Assembly: GCF_019599465.1 (NCBI RefSeq) | Contig: NZ_RKLR01000001.1 | Span: 310,001 to 374,000 of the forward strand | Length of the DNA stretch: 64,000 nucleotides | Direction of reading: 5' to 3' | Origin: Haloarcula rubra | GTDB taxonomy: Archaea; Halobacteriota; Halobacteria; Halobacteriales; Haloarculaceae | In this document: piece after piece, positions 14,765 through 22,848 of the stretch | Numbering within the stretch: the first letter of the stretch is position 1 | Layout: each line of letters opens with the position of its first letter | Notes under the pieces: model-generated | What the model was told of the DNA's origin: nothing | Databases searched by the model: none | The model's input: the letters and a program-made list of their open reading frames with translations, nothing else | Program-made: the position numbers and the translations under genes

Positions 14765-15799
14765 ATGACCAGTTTGACGGACGTCTACGAGGGGGAAGTC
14801 GGCCGCGTCGCGTCGCGCCGACAGCAGCTCGTCGGGTCGGGGCTGTTCCTCGCGGGGGTCGCCGGACTCGTCGCCGCCATCGCGCTGGCGACGACGGACG
14901 TGGGGGTGACGGTCGGTACGGGAGAATACGCCGGCCGGCGGGCCGCCGGCATCCTCGCAGGCGTCGGCCTCCCGGCCGTCGTCCTCGGCGTCTTCGCGGT
15001 CCTCCCGGCCAGCAGACGGGTCCGGGCGACGGCGGTCCTCGGGGCGAGCGTCTCACTGCTCGGCGTCGCCGTCTTCCAGCACATCTATCCGTACGACTGG
15101 ATGACGAACGCGCCGTTGCAGGCGCTGGGGACCAGCATCGTCTACGTCGCCGGCGTCCTGACGACCTTCTGGTGTCTGTTCGCGGCGCTCGCGACGTTCA
15201 ACACCCGGAAGTCGCCGGGCGGCAGCGCTCGGATGGAGATAACCGAGGAGGGCACCATCGAACTCGTCGAGGAGGCCCGCTCCATCCCGGGGATGGGCGG
15301 TATCGGGTTCTTCGGCGACGACCCCGACGGCGGCGTCGAGACGCAGACGAACCGACGTGACGAGGGCCGGGGCACCGTCAGCGACGGCGGCGACGGGAGC
15401 GAGGTGCTCCGGTCGCCGGCCGGGTCCGGCGGAGAGAGCGAGACGGCCTCCCCGGCCGGCCCACAGCACGGCGGTCGGCAGTCGGCGACCGGGCAGTCGG
15501 CAGACGACACCGGCCAGCGGTCGGCGAGAACCGGTCCGTCGGAGCGTGACCTCGACCCGAGCGTGGCCAGTGCCGGTCCGGAGTCGTCACCCAGCACGGA
15601 CGGGGGCACTACGAGCCACACCGGACAGGACCCCATCACGGAGACGGCCGTCCACCGCGGCGAACCCGACAACTACTGTGGCAACTGCCGCCACTTCCAG
15701 TACGTCATGGACGGCGACGACGTCGAACCGTACTGTACGTTCCACGAGGAGATGCTGGACGACATGGACCCGTGTCCGGCGTGGGTCGACAACGACTGA
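14765..15799 (+). CDS. Membrane protein with low-complexity linker and C-terminal Cys cluster
   Basis: A 344-aa protein in three parts. The first part has four membrane helices (residues about 20-160) including QHIYPYDWMTNAP. The middle is a Gly/Ser/Thr/Gln-rich disordered linker (about 190-300). The end is a compact Cys-rich segment, YCGNCRHFQYV then PYCTFHEEMLDDMDPCPAW, with four cysteines plus His that could bind a metal or iron-sulfur centre. Cys-tail modules of this type occur on several haloarchaeal membrane proteins of unknown role. ATG 14765 fits after a TAGTTTTGAGG block. Confidence 0.75.
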   Translation: MTSLTDVYEGEVGRVASRRQQLVGSGLFLAGVAGLVAAIALATTDVGVTVGTGEYAGRRAAGILAGVGLPAVVLGVFAVLPASRRVRATAVLGASVSLLGVAVFQHIYPYDWMTNAPLQALGTSIVYVAGVLTTFWCLFAALATFNTRKSPGGSARMEITEEGTIELVEEARSIPGMGGIGFFGDDPDGGVETQTNRRDEGRGTVSDGGDGSEVLRSPAGSGGESETASPAGPQHGGRQSATGQSADDTGQRSARTGPSERDLDPSVASAGPESSPSTDGGTTSHTGQDPITETAVHRGEPDNYCGNCRHFQYVMDGDDVEPYCTFHEEMLDDMDPCPAWVDND

Positions 15800-15810
15800 C
15801 CCGAACCCGG

Positions 15811-15821
15811 GTGTTTAACAC
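15811..15821 (+). promoter_or_regulatory. TATA element / small palindrome of tfs
   Basis: GTGTTTAACAC is a perfect 5+1+5 inverted repeat centred on a TATA-like TTTAA, 28-38 bases upstream of the tfs ATG. Confidence 0.45.
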
Positions 15822-15848
15822 GGGCGCGTTGCTTACGGGTGGACAACG

Positions 15849-16175
15849 ATGGAGTTCTGCGACGACTGCGGTTCGATGATGAAGACCGAGGGCGATATGT
15901 GGCTCTGCGAGAGCTGTGGCTACGAGAAGGCCCGTAACGCCGAGGCCGAACAGGAGATGGCCGTCACCACACAGGGCCAAGAGGAGTCCGAGGTCGTCGA
16001 CACCTCCGAGGTCGAGGCCGAGGACATGGGGCCGACGACCGGTGCCCGCTGTCCCGAGTGTGGCAACGAACGCGCCTTCTACGAGATGAAACAGATTCGG
16101 GCCGCCGACGAGTCCGAGACGCGCTTCTTCACCTGCACCGAGTGCGAGCACAAGTGGCGCGAGGACGACCACTGA
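15849..16175 (+). CDS. tfs: Transcription factor S (TFIIS-like RNA polymerase cleavage factor)
   Basis: TFS rescues backtracked archaeal RNA polymerase by stimulating transcript cleavage. The 108-aa protein has both zinc ribbons. The N-terminal one uses CDDCGSMMK and CESCGYEK. The C-terminal one uses CPECGNERAFYEMKQIRAADE and FTCTECEHKW, and keeps the Asp-Glu pair (ADESET) that enters the polymerase active site. That pair argues for an active factor rather than an Rpb9-only role. The downstream gene starts nine bases after its stop and is probably cotranscribed. Confidence 0.95.
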   Translation: MEFCDDCGSMMKTEGDMWLCESCGYEKARNAEAEQEMAVTTQGQEESEVVDTSEVEAEDMGPTTGARCPECGNERAFYEMKQIRAADESETRFFTCTECEHKWREDDH

Positions 16176-16184
16176 GGCGGTAGC

Positions 16185-16796
16185 GTGTCGGACGACGCCT
16201 CGTTTCCGGACGTTCCCGCGGACCGCCTGCGCGACGAGGGATGGGAACTGACAGACGAGAGCGTCGAGACGGTGTTCAAACTGCCGACGGCCAGCGTCGT
16301 CGGCGCGACCGAACTGTACGACGACGTGCGGACGCGCGAGGCCGCCGCGGCCGCTACCGGTATCGACAACCAGTGGCGCTTCTTCTTCGCGACGGCGCTG
16401 ACCTTCCGGCCTCCGCTGGCACCGGGCATCGGCCCGGCCATGATTCTCCCGACGGTTCGCTCGGAGGCCAACTCGACGTTCGCCGACGAGTTGCGTGGCC
16501 GTGGCTTCGAGGACGTCGACCGCGGCCGTCGGGAACGGGTCCGGACCGACAGCGGGGACCGGGCCAGACTGCGGGAGTACACGGCGTCGATGCCGCTCCC
16601 GGAGGCCGACGCGACGCTCTCGATAACCGGCTGGGTCGGGGTGTGGCACGGCGACGGGTTCCGCATCGCCGCAGGCGCCTACCCGAACGAGGCGGTCGGC
16701 GAGACGCTGGGCCTGTCGGACCCGCCGGACCGACTCAGACGACAGCCACGGGAGTACCGCGACGAACTGCTCTCGCTCATCCGCGCCGTCGAGTGA
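16185..16796 (+). CDS. Conserved haloarchaeal protein of unknown function (203 aa)
   Basis: Starts with GTG nine bases after tfs, so it very likely shares the tfs transcript. The soluble protein has FPDVPADRLRDEGWELTDE and VETVFKLPTASVVGATELYDD near the start, a hydrophobic FFFATALTFRPPLAPGIGP patch, and a C-terminal ITGWVGVWHGDGFRIAAGAYP strand-rich part. No cysteine or catalytic pattern is evident. The 3' end overlaps the convergent gene by 20 bases. Position beside tfs could mean a link to transcription, but that is only context. Confidence 0.75.
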   Translation: MSDDASFPDVPADRLRDEGWELTDESVETVFKLPTASVVGATELYDDVRTREAAAAATGIDNQWRFFFATALTFRPPLAPGIGPAMILPTVRSEANSTFADELRGRGFEDVDRGRRERVRTDSGDRARLREYTASMPLPEADATLSITGWVGVWHGDGFRIAAGAYPNEAVGETLGLSDPPDRLRRQPREYRDELLSLIRAVE

Positions 16797-17184
16797 GAGC
16801 GGCGAGGAGCGGCCCCTCCGGGACGAGTTCGACGGGACCGAACCCGAGACGGCGAGCGACGGCGCTCGGGTCGGCGGCGTCACCGACGCGTGCGACCGGG
16901 ACGCCGCGGACCGCCAGTTCGACTGTCAGGCCGACGGAGGCGAGCGCTGCCGCCGCGTCCATCGTCTCGACCGGGAGCCGCCGCCACAGCGAGAGCGCGG
17001 CGGGGAGCGACGGCACGTCGACGGTGACGACGTCGTCGTAGCCGACGACGGTGACGCCGTGGCCGTCCACCTCGACGTCGAGGTCGGCCTCGACGGCGAG
17101 TGACGGCCGGTCGTCGAGGGCGTCCAGTAGCTCCGCGACTGTCTCGATGGGCTCGCGGTGTCGTCGCTCGGTGGTGGTGGTCAC
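16777..17184 (-). CDS. Conserved haloarchaeal protein, unknown (135 aa)
   Basis: Starts inside the end of the 69-aa gene (ATGA overlap, 4 bases), so the two are translated together. The sequence runs from IETVAELLDALDDRPSLAVE through a beta-rich EVDGHGVTVVGYDDVVTVDVPS to a helical ALSLWRRLPVETMDAAAALASVGL. The C-terminal part, LELAVRG-like then GDAADPSAVARRLG, may bind a partner. No known motif is seen. Its 3' end overlaps the convergent tfs-linked gene by 20 bases. Confidence 0.65.
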   Translation of the reverse strand: MTTTTERRHREPIETVAELLDALDDRPSLAVEADLDVEVDGHGVTVVGYDDVVTVDVPSLPAALSLWRRLPVETMDAAAALASVGLTVELAVRGVPVARVGDAADPSAVARRLGFGPVELVPEGPLLAALTRRRG

Positions 17185-17390
17185 TCGTTCTCGCGGGTAG
17201 TAATAGTCAGCGTGCCGTCGACTCGCCAGTGTGCGTAGTCGGCGTCGTCGCCGGTCTTGCTCGGTACGTCGACCTCCATGTCCTCGAACTCGTAGGTAAT
17301 CTCGGCGTTACGGCCGGTGAGCCGGTCGTACAGTCCGATTGCGAGTTCGGGCCACGTCGTCGTCTCGTCTGGAGCTTCGGCTTCGCTCAT
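17181..17390 (-). CDS. Small acidic conserved protein (69 aa)
   Basis: A 69-aa soluble protein: a helical N-terminus (WPELAIGLYDRLTGRNAE) followed by three beta strands (ITYEFEDMEVDVPS, ADYAHWRVDGTLTITTRE). Its stop overlaps the start of the 135-aa gene. The strand-rich part resembles an immunoglobulin-like or OB-like mini-fold, but no family is recognised. Likely a two-gene unit. Confidence 0.65.
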   Translation of the reverse strand: MSEAEAPDETTTWPELAIGLYDRLTGRNAEITYEFEDMEVDVPSKTGDDADYAHWRVDGTLTITTRENE

Positions 17391-17468
17391 GCAGCCACCG
17401 ATACGTGTCAGTGGGGCTTGAAACCACGGCCCAACTAGTCGGGGGACACCGAGATGCGGCCTGACTTC

Positions 17469-18191
17469 TCAGGGCCGTCTGGCGAACGTGAGGTAGCCCG
17501 TGTGTCCGACCCCGCCGGTGGACGGGCGCGACCCTCTGTCGTCGAAGTCCATCTCTCGCTGGATGGTGTCCAGCGTCTCTATCTGGTCCAGTCCCACTTC
17601 CTCGGCGGCGGCGACCGCATCGCGCGTGTTCTCGACGAACGGCGAGTACACCGCGAGCGAGCCGCCCCGGTCGAGCAGAGTCGGTGTTCGCTCGACGACG
17701 GTCGGTGCGTCCTCGGTGTCGAGCGTCACGACGTCGAACCCCGAGAGCTCGTCGAGGTCGTCGGTCACGTCGCCGGTTCGGACCTCGACGGCGTCCTCGA
17801 CGCCGGCCACCACCATGTTCTGGCGGGCTACCTCGGCGAACTCGGGGTCGATCTCGTAGGTCACGACGTCCGCACCCAGTCGACCCACGTACGCACTGAG
17901 GATGCCGGTCCCGGTCCCCGCGTCGAGGACCCGGTCGCCCGCAGCGACGCCGGTCTTGCCGACGACCAGTCCCACGTCTCGGGGCATCATCGGCGCGCCG
18001 GTCCGCTCGAGGTGGTTGAACAGGTCCGGGCCGCGGAGGCGTCGGACGGTGAAGCCGGTGCCCAGATGCGTCTCCACGACGTCGCCGGGCGCGACGTCTT
18101 CCGGGACCTCCAGAATGCCGAGGTCCGACTCGAAGCGTTCTCCCGGGTCCAGCAGGTACTCGCGGTCCTCGTGGACGAACAGGTAGGACAC
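17469..18191 (-). CDS. trmI: tRNA (adenine-58/57-N1)-methyltransferase TrmI
   Basis: Methylates adenine N1 in the T-loop of tRNA, which stabilises the fold. The 240-aa SAM enzyme has the N-terminal beta domain (LFVHEDREYLLDPGERFESD), then QM-type RGPDLFNHLERTGAPMMPRD, then the SAM loop VLDAGTGTGILSAYVG. Motif II is VVTYEIDPEFAEVARQN and motif IV is DVVTLDTEDAPT. The GTG at 18191 lies one base after the NAC stop, so the pair forms a transcription unit; the same NAC-TrmI pairing is known in archaea. A longer frame upstream is the out-of-frame shadow of NAC. Confidence 0.9.
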   Translation of the reverse strand: MSYLFVHEDREYLLDPGERFESDLGILEVPEDVAPGDVVETHLGTGFTVRRLRGPDLFNHLERTGAPMMPRDVGLVVGKTGVAAGDRVLDAGTGTGILSAYVGRLGADVVTYEIDPEFAEVARQNMVVAGVEDAVEVRTGDVTDDLDELSGFDVVTLDTEDAPTVVERTPTLLDRGGSLAVYSPFVENTRDAVAAAEEVGLDQIETLDTIQREMDFDDRGSRPSTGGVGHTGYLTFARRP

Positions 18192-18192
18192 G

Positions 18193-18591
18193 TTACTCCA
18201 GTTGGTCGACGGCGTCCGCGAGGTCGCCGTCGTTGTCTTCGAGGGCCTCGCGGGCCGTCTCCTCGTCCACGCCGGTCCGCATCGAGACGAGTTCCACGTC
18301 GTCGGCGTCGACGACGTTCCCGTCGTCGCCGCTGGCCTCGTCGCCCTCGTCGGCGCTCTCGCTGTCGCTCCCGGCGCCACGCTCTCGGGACTCGGGGTCG
18401 CCGACGACCTGATACGTCTTCTGGCCCTGCGCTTCCATCAACTGGACCTCCGCGTCGGTGAAGACGAGTTCCTCGTCCGGTGTCCGGATGATTACCTCTT
18501 CGGCATCGATGTCGTCCATGTCGATGCCCATCTGTTCCATCATCTGCTTCATCTTGCGCGGGTTCATGCCCCCGCCGCCGCCTCCAAACAT
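18193..18591 (-). CDS. nac: Nascent polypeptide-associated complex protein (aNAC)
   Basis: Archaeal NAC binds the ribosome exit site and shields new chains. The 132-aa protein has a Gly-rich start, then [18 protein letters not shown], a NAC domain ([34 protein letters not shown]) and an acidic linker. It ends with a UBA domain ([30 protein letters not shown]). The start at 18591 is supported by a TTTTTTATCC block 20-29 bases upstream. It leads the unit with trmI. Confidence 0.93.
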   Translation of the reverse strand: MFGGGGGGMNPRKMKQMMEQMGIDMDDIDAEEVIIRTPDEELVFTDAEVQLMEAQGQKTYQVVGDPESRERGAGSDSESADEGDEASGDDGNVVDADDVELVSMRTGVDEETAREALEDNDGDLADAVDQLE

Positions 18592-18725
18592 ACTCTGGAC
18601 TGCGCGTTCTGGATAAAAAAGGCTAGCGACCCACCTTTTTCGACGGGGCATCGGGCGCGTCGCGGCCCCAACCGCCGGCCAAAGGCGTGGGCGAACAGCG
18701 CCCGTTCGCCGACGCCTCCCGAGAG

Positions 18726-19178
18726 TCACTCCTCCCAGTAGACGTTGATTCCGTCCGCACCGACGTCGACGAAGTGGTTCGACCCCATCCGGACGTCGTA
18801 GGAGCCGATGGCGAGCGTCATCGTTCGCTGCGGTCCGTTCTCGACGGTCACCGCGAGTTCGTAGTCGCCGGGCGACCGGATGCGGCTGTCGAGCTCCCGT
18901 GAGTCGCCGGGAGCGAGCGTCAGCGACTCGTCGACGAACGTCTGGTCGGTCCGCGTGAGCGTCAGCGACACTGTCCGCTCGGTGTCGGTGCCGTTGCTGA
19001 CGACGAACAGAATCGGGTCGTCCGGGTCGGGGGTCACCGCGTCCGTGTCGGTGTCGGTCGGTGACGACGTGTCCGTCGGCTCGTCGGTCGGCGACTCCTC
19101 TGGCGGTTCGGAACCGGAACACCCGGCGAGCGATGCGGCGGAGAGGGCAGCGGCCGTGAGGACCTGCCGGCGGCGCAT
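18726..19178 (-). CDS. Tat-type lipoprotein, unknown (150 aa)
   Basis: The N-terminus [20 protein letters not shown] has a twin-arginine-like start and a lipobox (LAGC) whose Cys would be lipidated. A Thr/Asp-rich linker (about 25-55) leads to an extracellular beta-sandwich-like domain: [21 protein letters not shown], then [25 protein letters not shown]. It looks like a CARDB-like or intracellular-PI-like Ig domain, as in many haloarchaeal surface proteins. Role unknown. Confidence 0.8.
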   Translation of the reverse strand: MRRRQVLTAAALSAASLAGCSGSEPPEESPTDEPTDTSSPTDTDTDAVTPDPDDPILFVVSNGTDTERTVSLTLTRTDQTFVDESLTLAPGDSRELDSRIRSPGDYELAVTVENGPQRTMTLAIGSYDVRMGSNHFVDVGADGINVYWEE

Positions 19179-19214
19179 ATCTGCAGTTCAGAGTGGGCGG
19201 ATAAGTGCTTTGTC

Positions 19215-19685
19215 TCAGTCGCCGTCGGCCCCGCGGCGGACCTTCACCGCCATCCCCGTCTCGAAGTCGGCCATGCCGTGGCCCGGCAGTTCCGCACGGC
19301 CGACGGCCAGCAAGTCGCCGTCCTCGTGGACGACCAGCGCTTCGTCGCCGGGCCGCAGGCCGGGGTCGGCCTGCTGGACGAACTTCGCGAAGGCGTTGCG
19401 CCCCTCGCGGACGAACGGTTCGCTCTCGTCGCCGACGACGACGCGATGGCGCGGGGCCTCGAAGTGGGCCTGCAGGCGGCGGCCGCCGGTCAGCCCCAGC
19501 GTGTAGCGGCCGTCGGTGCCGTAGGTGACCAGACGGCCGTCGTCGGCGATGACCTGCCGCGGCCGGCCGGAACTCGTGTGCGTTACCTCGACGGTATCGA
19601 CCGACGGGAACAGGGCCCGTCCCGCGCCGGGGCCGAACTGGTAGTCGGCACCGCGGCGGAGGCCACGGAACTCGCTGTCGCTCAT
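19215..19685 (-). CDS. PUA-domain RNA-binding protein
   Basis: A 156-aa protein whose C-terminal half ([40 protein letters not shown]) is a PUA domain like that of archaeosine tRNA-guanine transglycosylase. The N-terminal half ([22 protein letters not shown] and TGRPRQVI-like sequence) matches the small domain preceding PUA in those proteins. No catalytic domain is present, so it likely binds tRNA or rRNA as a partner or chaperone. ATG 19685 is clear. An operator-like repeat lies about 65 bases upstream. Confidence 0.85.
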   Translation of the reverse strand: MSDSEFRGLRRGADYQFGPGAGRALFPSVDTVEVTHTSSGRPRQVIADDGRLVTYGTDGRYTLGLTGGRRLQAHFEAPRHRVVVGDESEPFVREGRNAFAKFVQQADPGLRPGDEALVVHEDGDLLAVGRAELPGHGMADFETGMAVKVRRGADGD

Positions 19686-19749
19686 GAGCGGTGTTCACCG
19701 CCGGGGCGTCAACCGCTTTTCGGTCCAGTGGCACGCGCACGTTCGTGAT

Positions 19750-19783
19750 ACGGTGTTGACAATACACCGTTATACTGTGGTGT
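19750..19783. promoter_or_regulatory. Three-half-site operator-like repeat between PUA gene and 60-aa gene
   Basis: ACGGTGT and ACACCGT form a perfect 7-base inverted repeat with a 7-base centre (19750-19770). A third half-site, GGTGT at 19779-19783, pairs again with the middle ACACC. It lies in a 174-base divergent intergenic region and could bind a dimeric regulator. Confidence 0.5.
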
Positions 19784-19824
19784 TTGTGACTGTCTAACGC
19801 ACTCCCCTCCGTCGATTTTGGGGA

Positions 19825-19832
19825 AATTTATA
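19825..19832 (+). promoter_or_regulatory. TATA element for the 60-aa membrane gene
   Basis: AATTTATA sits 28-35 bases before the ATG at 19860 and is the most AT-rich octamer nearby. Confidence 0.6.
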
Positions 19833-19859
19833 CCGGATGAACGCTAAGCGAGAGGTACA

Positions 19860-20042
19860 ATGGCTACCGACAATCGAAAAGTGATGCTGGGCGCGCTGTT
19901 GCTGTTCGTCAGCACGGCGCTCATCCTCGGGACAGGACCGATAGACGTCGCCATCCCGGCCGTCGCCGCCGGCGTCGCGGCGCTGGGGCTGGCGGCGGGT
20001 GCGCTCCTCGTGGGCACTTCCGAAGACGGCCGCCCGGTCTAA
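19860..20042 (+). CDS. Small two-helix membrane protein (60 aa)
   Basis: Two hydrophobic segments (about residues 7-25 and 30-51) joined by a short GTGPIDVAIP loop, with charged ends. The gene has its own TATA box and a divergent operator-like repeat upstream, so it is probably expressed on its own. Function unknown. Confidence 0.65.
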   Translation: MATDNRKVMLGALLLFVSTALILGTGPIDVAIPAVAAGVAALGLAAGALLVGTSEDGRPV

Positions 20043-20089
20043 CGCTCGCTACGACGTTCTCGCCCGGACACCGCGCTCGTGAGTGACGA

Positions 20090-20587
20090 CTACAACAGGA
20101 ATCGGTCCGGGTCCTCGCTCAGGTCGACGAACCCGTCGACGGCGTCTTTCAGGTCCTCGGACGAGGACTCCTCGAAGCCCATCGCCTCGATGCGACAGCC
20201 CTCGTGACGGACGTAGCGACAGACCCGCGCGAAGTCGCCGTCGCCGGTACAGAGGACGACGGCATCGTTGTGTTTCGCCAGCGTGACGGCGTCTAGGCTC
20301 ATCCCGACGTCCCAGTCGGCCTTCTTCGACCCGTCCTCGAACGTCTTGATGTCCTTGATGCGCGTCTCGAAGCCGATGTCGACGAGCGCTTCGAAGAACG
20401 TCTCCTCCTCGGGGGAGTCCGCACGGATGACGTAGGCGATGGCACGGGTGAGTTCTCGGCCGTCGACGGCCTCCTCGAGTAGGGCCGAGTAGTCGATGTT
20501 CCGCGTGTAGAGACTCCGGGCGGTGTGGTAGAGATTCTGCGCGTCCGCGAGAACGGCCACGCGCTGGCCCGGGTGTGATACGGTCAT
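20090..20587 (-). CDS. NYN-domain (LabA/DUF88-like) protein, predicted nuclease
   Basis: A 165-aa PIN-like protein of the NYN/LabA family. It has the N-terminal RVAVLADAQNLYHTARSLYT (metal-binding Asp and Asn), AIAYVIRADSPEEETFFEALVDIGFE, then KKADWDVGMSLDAVTLA (second acidic site) and VVLCTGDGDFARVCRYVRHEG (third acidic site). This keeps the acidic residues expected for RNase-like activity, so it may process RNA. ATG 20587 avoids an unlikely 19-residue extension. No partner gene is adjacent. Confidence 0.88.
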   Translation of the reverse strand: MTVSHPGQRVAVLADAQNLYHTARSLYTRNIDYSALLEEAVDGRELTRAIAYVIRADSPEEETFFEALVDIGFETRIKDIKTFEDGSKKADWDVGMSLDAVTLAKHNDAVVLCTGDGDFARVCRYVRHEGCRIEAMGFEESSSEDLKDAVDGFVDLSEDPDRFLL

Positions 20588-20826
20588 ACTCCGTGTTGGC
20601 GTCCGCTCTCGGATAGGTTTTCGGATGCAGCGGACAGAACACAACAGCTAAGTCCCTCACGGTCTGTCACTCGTGTATGTCACGGCGCCTCGACGCGGCG
20701 GCCCGACCGGTCGCGAGCGGCGTCTGTGTCGTCTCCAAACCGAAGCGTACGGACGACTACTGACTCGCGGCGGGCGTAGCGCCCCCGTCCCGGGTCGATT
20801 TCTCCCGCATCGCCTGCAACCGGACC

Positions 20827-20834
20827 ACATATCC
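20827..20834 (+). promoter_or_regulatory. TATA element for dapA
   Basis: ACATATCC lies 26-33 bases before the dapA ATG at 20860. It sits in a 272-base divergent gap that otherwise holds no supported gene. Confidence 0.5.
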
Positions 20835-20859
20835 CATAGCGACACGACACACCTCAGCA

Positions 20860-21786
20860 ATGACAGCAATCGACTTCCACGGCGTCTATCCCGCGATGTG
20901 TACGCCGTTCCACGACGACGACGACCGCAGTATCGACTTCGAGACACTCCGAGACGACGCCCAGCGCCTCGAAGAAGCAGGCGTCGACGGCCTCGTTCCG
21001 GTCGGCTCTACGGGCGAGTCCGCGACGATGACCCACGACGAACACGTCGAAGTGGTCGAGGCGGTCATCGACGCCGTCGACGACGTGCCGGTCATCGCCG
21101 GCACCGGGTCGAACAACACCCGGGAGGCGCTCTCGCTCTCCCGGCGTGCGGCCGACGCCGGCGCCGACGCCCTGCTCCTCATCTCGCCGTACTACAACAA
21201 GCCCGAACAGCAGGGCCTCGTCGACCACTACACCACCATCGCCGACGAGGTGGACTGCCCGCAAATCGTCTACAACGTCCCCTCGCGCACCGGGCGCAAC
21301 ATCGAACCGGACACCGCCGTCGAACTGGCGAGCCACGACAACATCCGGGCGTTCAAGGCCGCCAGCGGCGACATGAACCAGATTTCGGAGATCATCGAGC
21401 GTACGCGTGACGAGGAGTTCGCGGTGCTCTCGGGCGACGACGGCATGACCCTGCCCGTCCTCTCGGTGGGCGGCCACGGCTGTATCTCCGTCTCGGCGAA
21501 CATCGAACCCGAGCGGACCTGTGCGATGGTCGGCGCGGCGCTGGCCGAGGACTACGAGCGCGCCCGGGCCATCCACCACGAACTGGGGCCGCTGTTCCGT
21601 GCGCTGTTCGTCGAGACGAACCCCATCCCGGTCAAGGAGGCCATGCGCATCCGCGGCTACGGGCCCGCACACGTCCGGTCGCCGCTGACGCGCCTCTCCG
21701 AGGAACACCTCGACGACCTGCGTGACGTACTCGCGGTGCTCGAGGACGAAGACCTCGAAGACGAGTACGCGGAGATAGAGCGATGA
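20860..21786 (+). CDS. dapA: 4-hydroxy-tetrahydrodipicolinate synthase
   Basis: Condenses pyruvate with aspartate semialdehyde, the first committed step of lysine synthesis. The 308-aa TIM-barrel protein shows GSTGESATMTHDEH near the start, the YNVPSRTG tyrosine region, and the Schiff-base lysine in IRAFKAASGDMNQ. The motif for the catalytic Thr (STGE) is present, and the C-terminal NPIPVKEAMRIRGYG is typical of true DapA. The family also contains N-acetylneuraminate lyases and keto-sugar aldolases. The direct overlap with dapB (ATGA) makes the lysine role very likely. Confidence 0.95.
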   Translation: MTAIDFHGVYPAMCTPFHDDDDRSIDFETLRDDAQRLEEAGVDGLVPVGSTGESATMTHDEHVEVVEAVIDAVDDVPVIAGTGSNNTREALSLSRRAADAGADALLLISPYYNKPEQQGLVDHYTTIADEVDCPQIVYNVPSRTGRNIEPDTAVELASHDNIRAFKAASGDMNQISEIIERTRDEEFAVLSGDDGMTLPVLSVGGHGCISVSANIEPERTCAMVGAALAEDYERARAIHHELGPLFRALFVETNPIPVKEAMRIRGYGPAHVRSPLTRLSEEHLDDLRDVLAVLEDEDLEDEYAEIER

Positions 21787-22541
21787 CGCGGGTCGCCGTC
21801 AACGGCGTCACGGGCCGGATGGGCGGCGCCGTCGTGGAGACGGCCGCCGACCGAGACGTCGAGGTCGTCGTCGGGTTCGCTACGAGCGACGTCGAACGGG
21901 CCCACGGCGTCCCGGTCGTCCACCCCGAAGGGGCCACGGAGGCGCTCCGGGAGTACGACGTGGACGTCGTCGTGGACTTCGCCGCCCCCGAGGGCGCGCT
22001 GACCGTCGCCGACGCCTGCGCCGAGACGGGCGTCGCGATGGTCGTCGGGACCACCGGGTTCGACGACGACGGCCTCGACCGACTCGACGCCGTCAGTGCC
22101 GAGGTTCCGCTCCTGAAGGCGAGCAACTTCTCGCAAGGGATTCAGGTGCTCCAGCGACTCGTCGGCGAGGCCGTCCGCGCGCTGGACGACTACGACCTCG
22201 AACTGCTGGAGAGCCACCACAACGGCAAGGTCGACGCGCCGTCGGGCACGGCCAACAGCCTCCTCGCGACGATTCAGGAGGAACGGGACGTCGAACCCGT
22301 CTACGGCCGCGAGGGCCACGCGCCCCGCGACGAGGACGAAATCGGCGTCTTCGCCCGCCGGGCCGGTGACATCCGCGGCGAACACGAACTCGTCCTCGCC
22401 GGCAACGACGAGGTGGTGACCCTCGCCCACCGCGCGGAGGACCGCGGCGTCTTCGCGGCGGGCGCGCTGGACGCGGCGACGTGGCTCGTCGGCCGTGACC
22501 CCGGCCGGTACGAGTTCGGTTCGGTCGTCGACGCCTCGTAG
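21783..22541 (+). CDS. dapB: 4-hydroxy-tetrahydrodipicolinate reductase
   Basis: Reduces the DapA product with NAD(P)H. The 252-aa protein has the Rossmann start VAVNGVTGRMGGAVVE, then VVVDFAAPEGAL and VVGTTGFDD. The catalytic block ELLESHHNGKVDAPSGTA carries the conserved His and Lys pair, and GREGHAPRDEDEIGVFARR is also present. Length and motif order match DapB. It overlaps dapA by four bases and probably ends the first transcript, since AT-rich promoter sequence follows. Confidence 0.96.
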   Translation: MTRVAVNGVTGRMGGAVVETAADRDVEVVVGFATSDVERAHGVPVVHPEGATEALREYDVDVVVDFAAPEGALTVADACAETGVAMVVGTTGFDDDGLDRLDAVSAEVPLLKASNFSQGIQVLQRLVGEAVRALDDYDLELLESHHNGKVDAPSGTANSLLATIQEERDVEPVYGREGHAPRDEDEIGVFARRAGDIRGEHELVLAGNDEVVTLAHRAEDRGVFAAGALDAATWLVGRDPGRYEFGSVVDAS

Positions 22542-22571
22542 GCCCCTTTCACGACCTTATACAGTTTCGCC

Positions 22572-22594
22572 AATATATAGCATAGCCTTATACG
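22572..22594 (+). promoter_or_regulatory. Tandem TATA elements for the 42-aa zinc-ribbon gene
   Basis: AATATATAG (22572-22580) and CTTATACG (22587-22594) are strong AT blocks in GC-rich DNA. The second is 23-30 bases upstream of the ATG at 22617, so the small gene is probably transcribed separately from dapAB. Confidence 0.6.
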
Positions 22595-22616
22595 ACGCTA
22601 CGCCGGACCAGCAGGT

Positions 22617-22745
22617 ATGGCTACGAACCACAGCAGTCGACTGCCAGCGTCGAAGTGCCCGCACTGTTCCGGCGAGTTCGAAATCGCGACCAGCGTCGGT
22701 CTCTGTCCCGACTGCGGCTACGTGCCGGGACAGGGCGCGGACTGA
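22617..22745 (+). CDS. 42-aa zinc-ribbon mini-protein
   Basis: A very short gene between dapB and dapD. The product MATNHSSRLPASK- then CPHCSGEFEIATSVG- then LCPDCGYVPGQGAD has two CPxC knuckles 17 residues apart, a complete treble-clef or rubredoxin-like zinc site. Haloarchaea are known to encode many such CPxCG mini-proteins, some needed for stress or biofilm behaviour. The strong promoter just upstream and the intact Cys pairs argue it is real. Its function next to lysine genes is unknown and may be incidental. Confidence 0.8.
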   Translation: MATNHSSRLPASKCPHCSGEFEIATSVGLCPDCGYVPGQGAD

Positions 22746-22816
22746 GACGCTCACAGTTTGCGGACCCGATTTCCCCAGCAGGTGTCGTCGCCGCGACCGG
22801 TCGAAATCCCCGGTCG

Positions 22817-22823
22817 CTATACG
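22817..22823 (+). promoter_or_regulatory. TATA element for dapD
   Basis: CTATACG is 26-32 bases before the dapD ATG at 22849, supporting a separate dapD promoter after the mini-protein gene. Confidence 0.5.
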
Positions 22824-22848
22824 TTCGGAGGCGGTACCGACGCCCAAG

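Noticed and set aside
20677-20763. 28-codon ORF upstream of dapA as a leader peptide
   Set aside because: Arg/Ala/Val-rich with no Lys run, no hairpin pair typical of attenuation, and the dapA promoter lies downstream of it.
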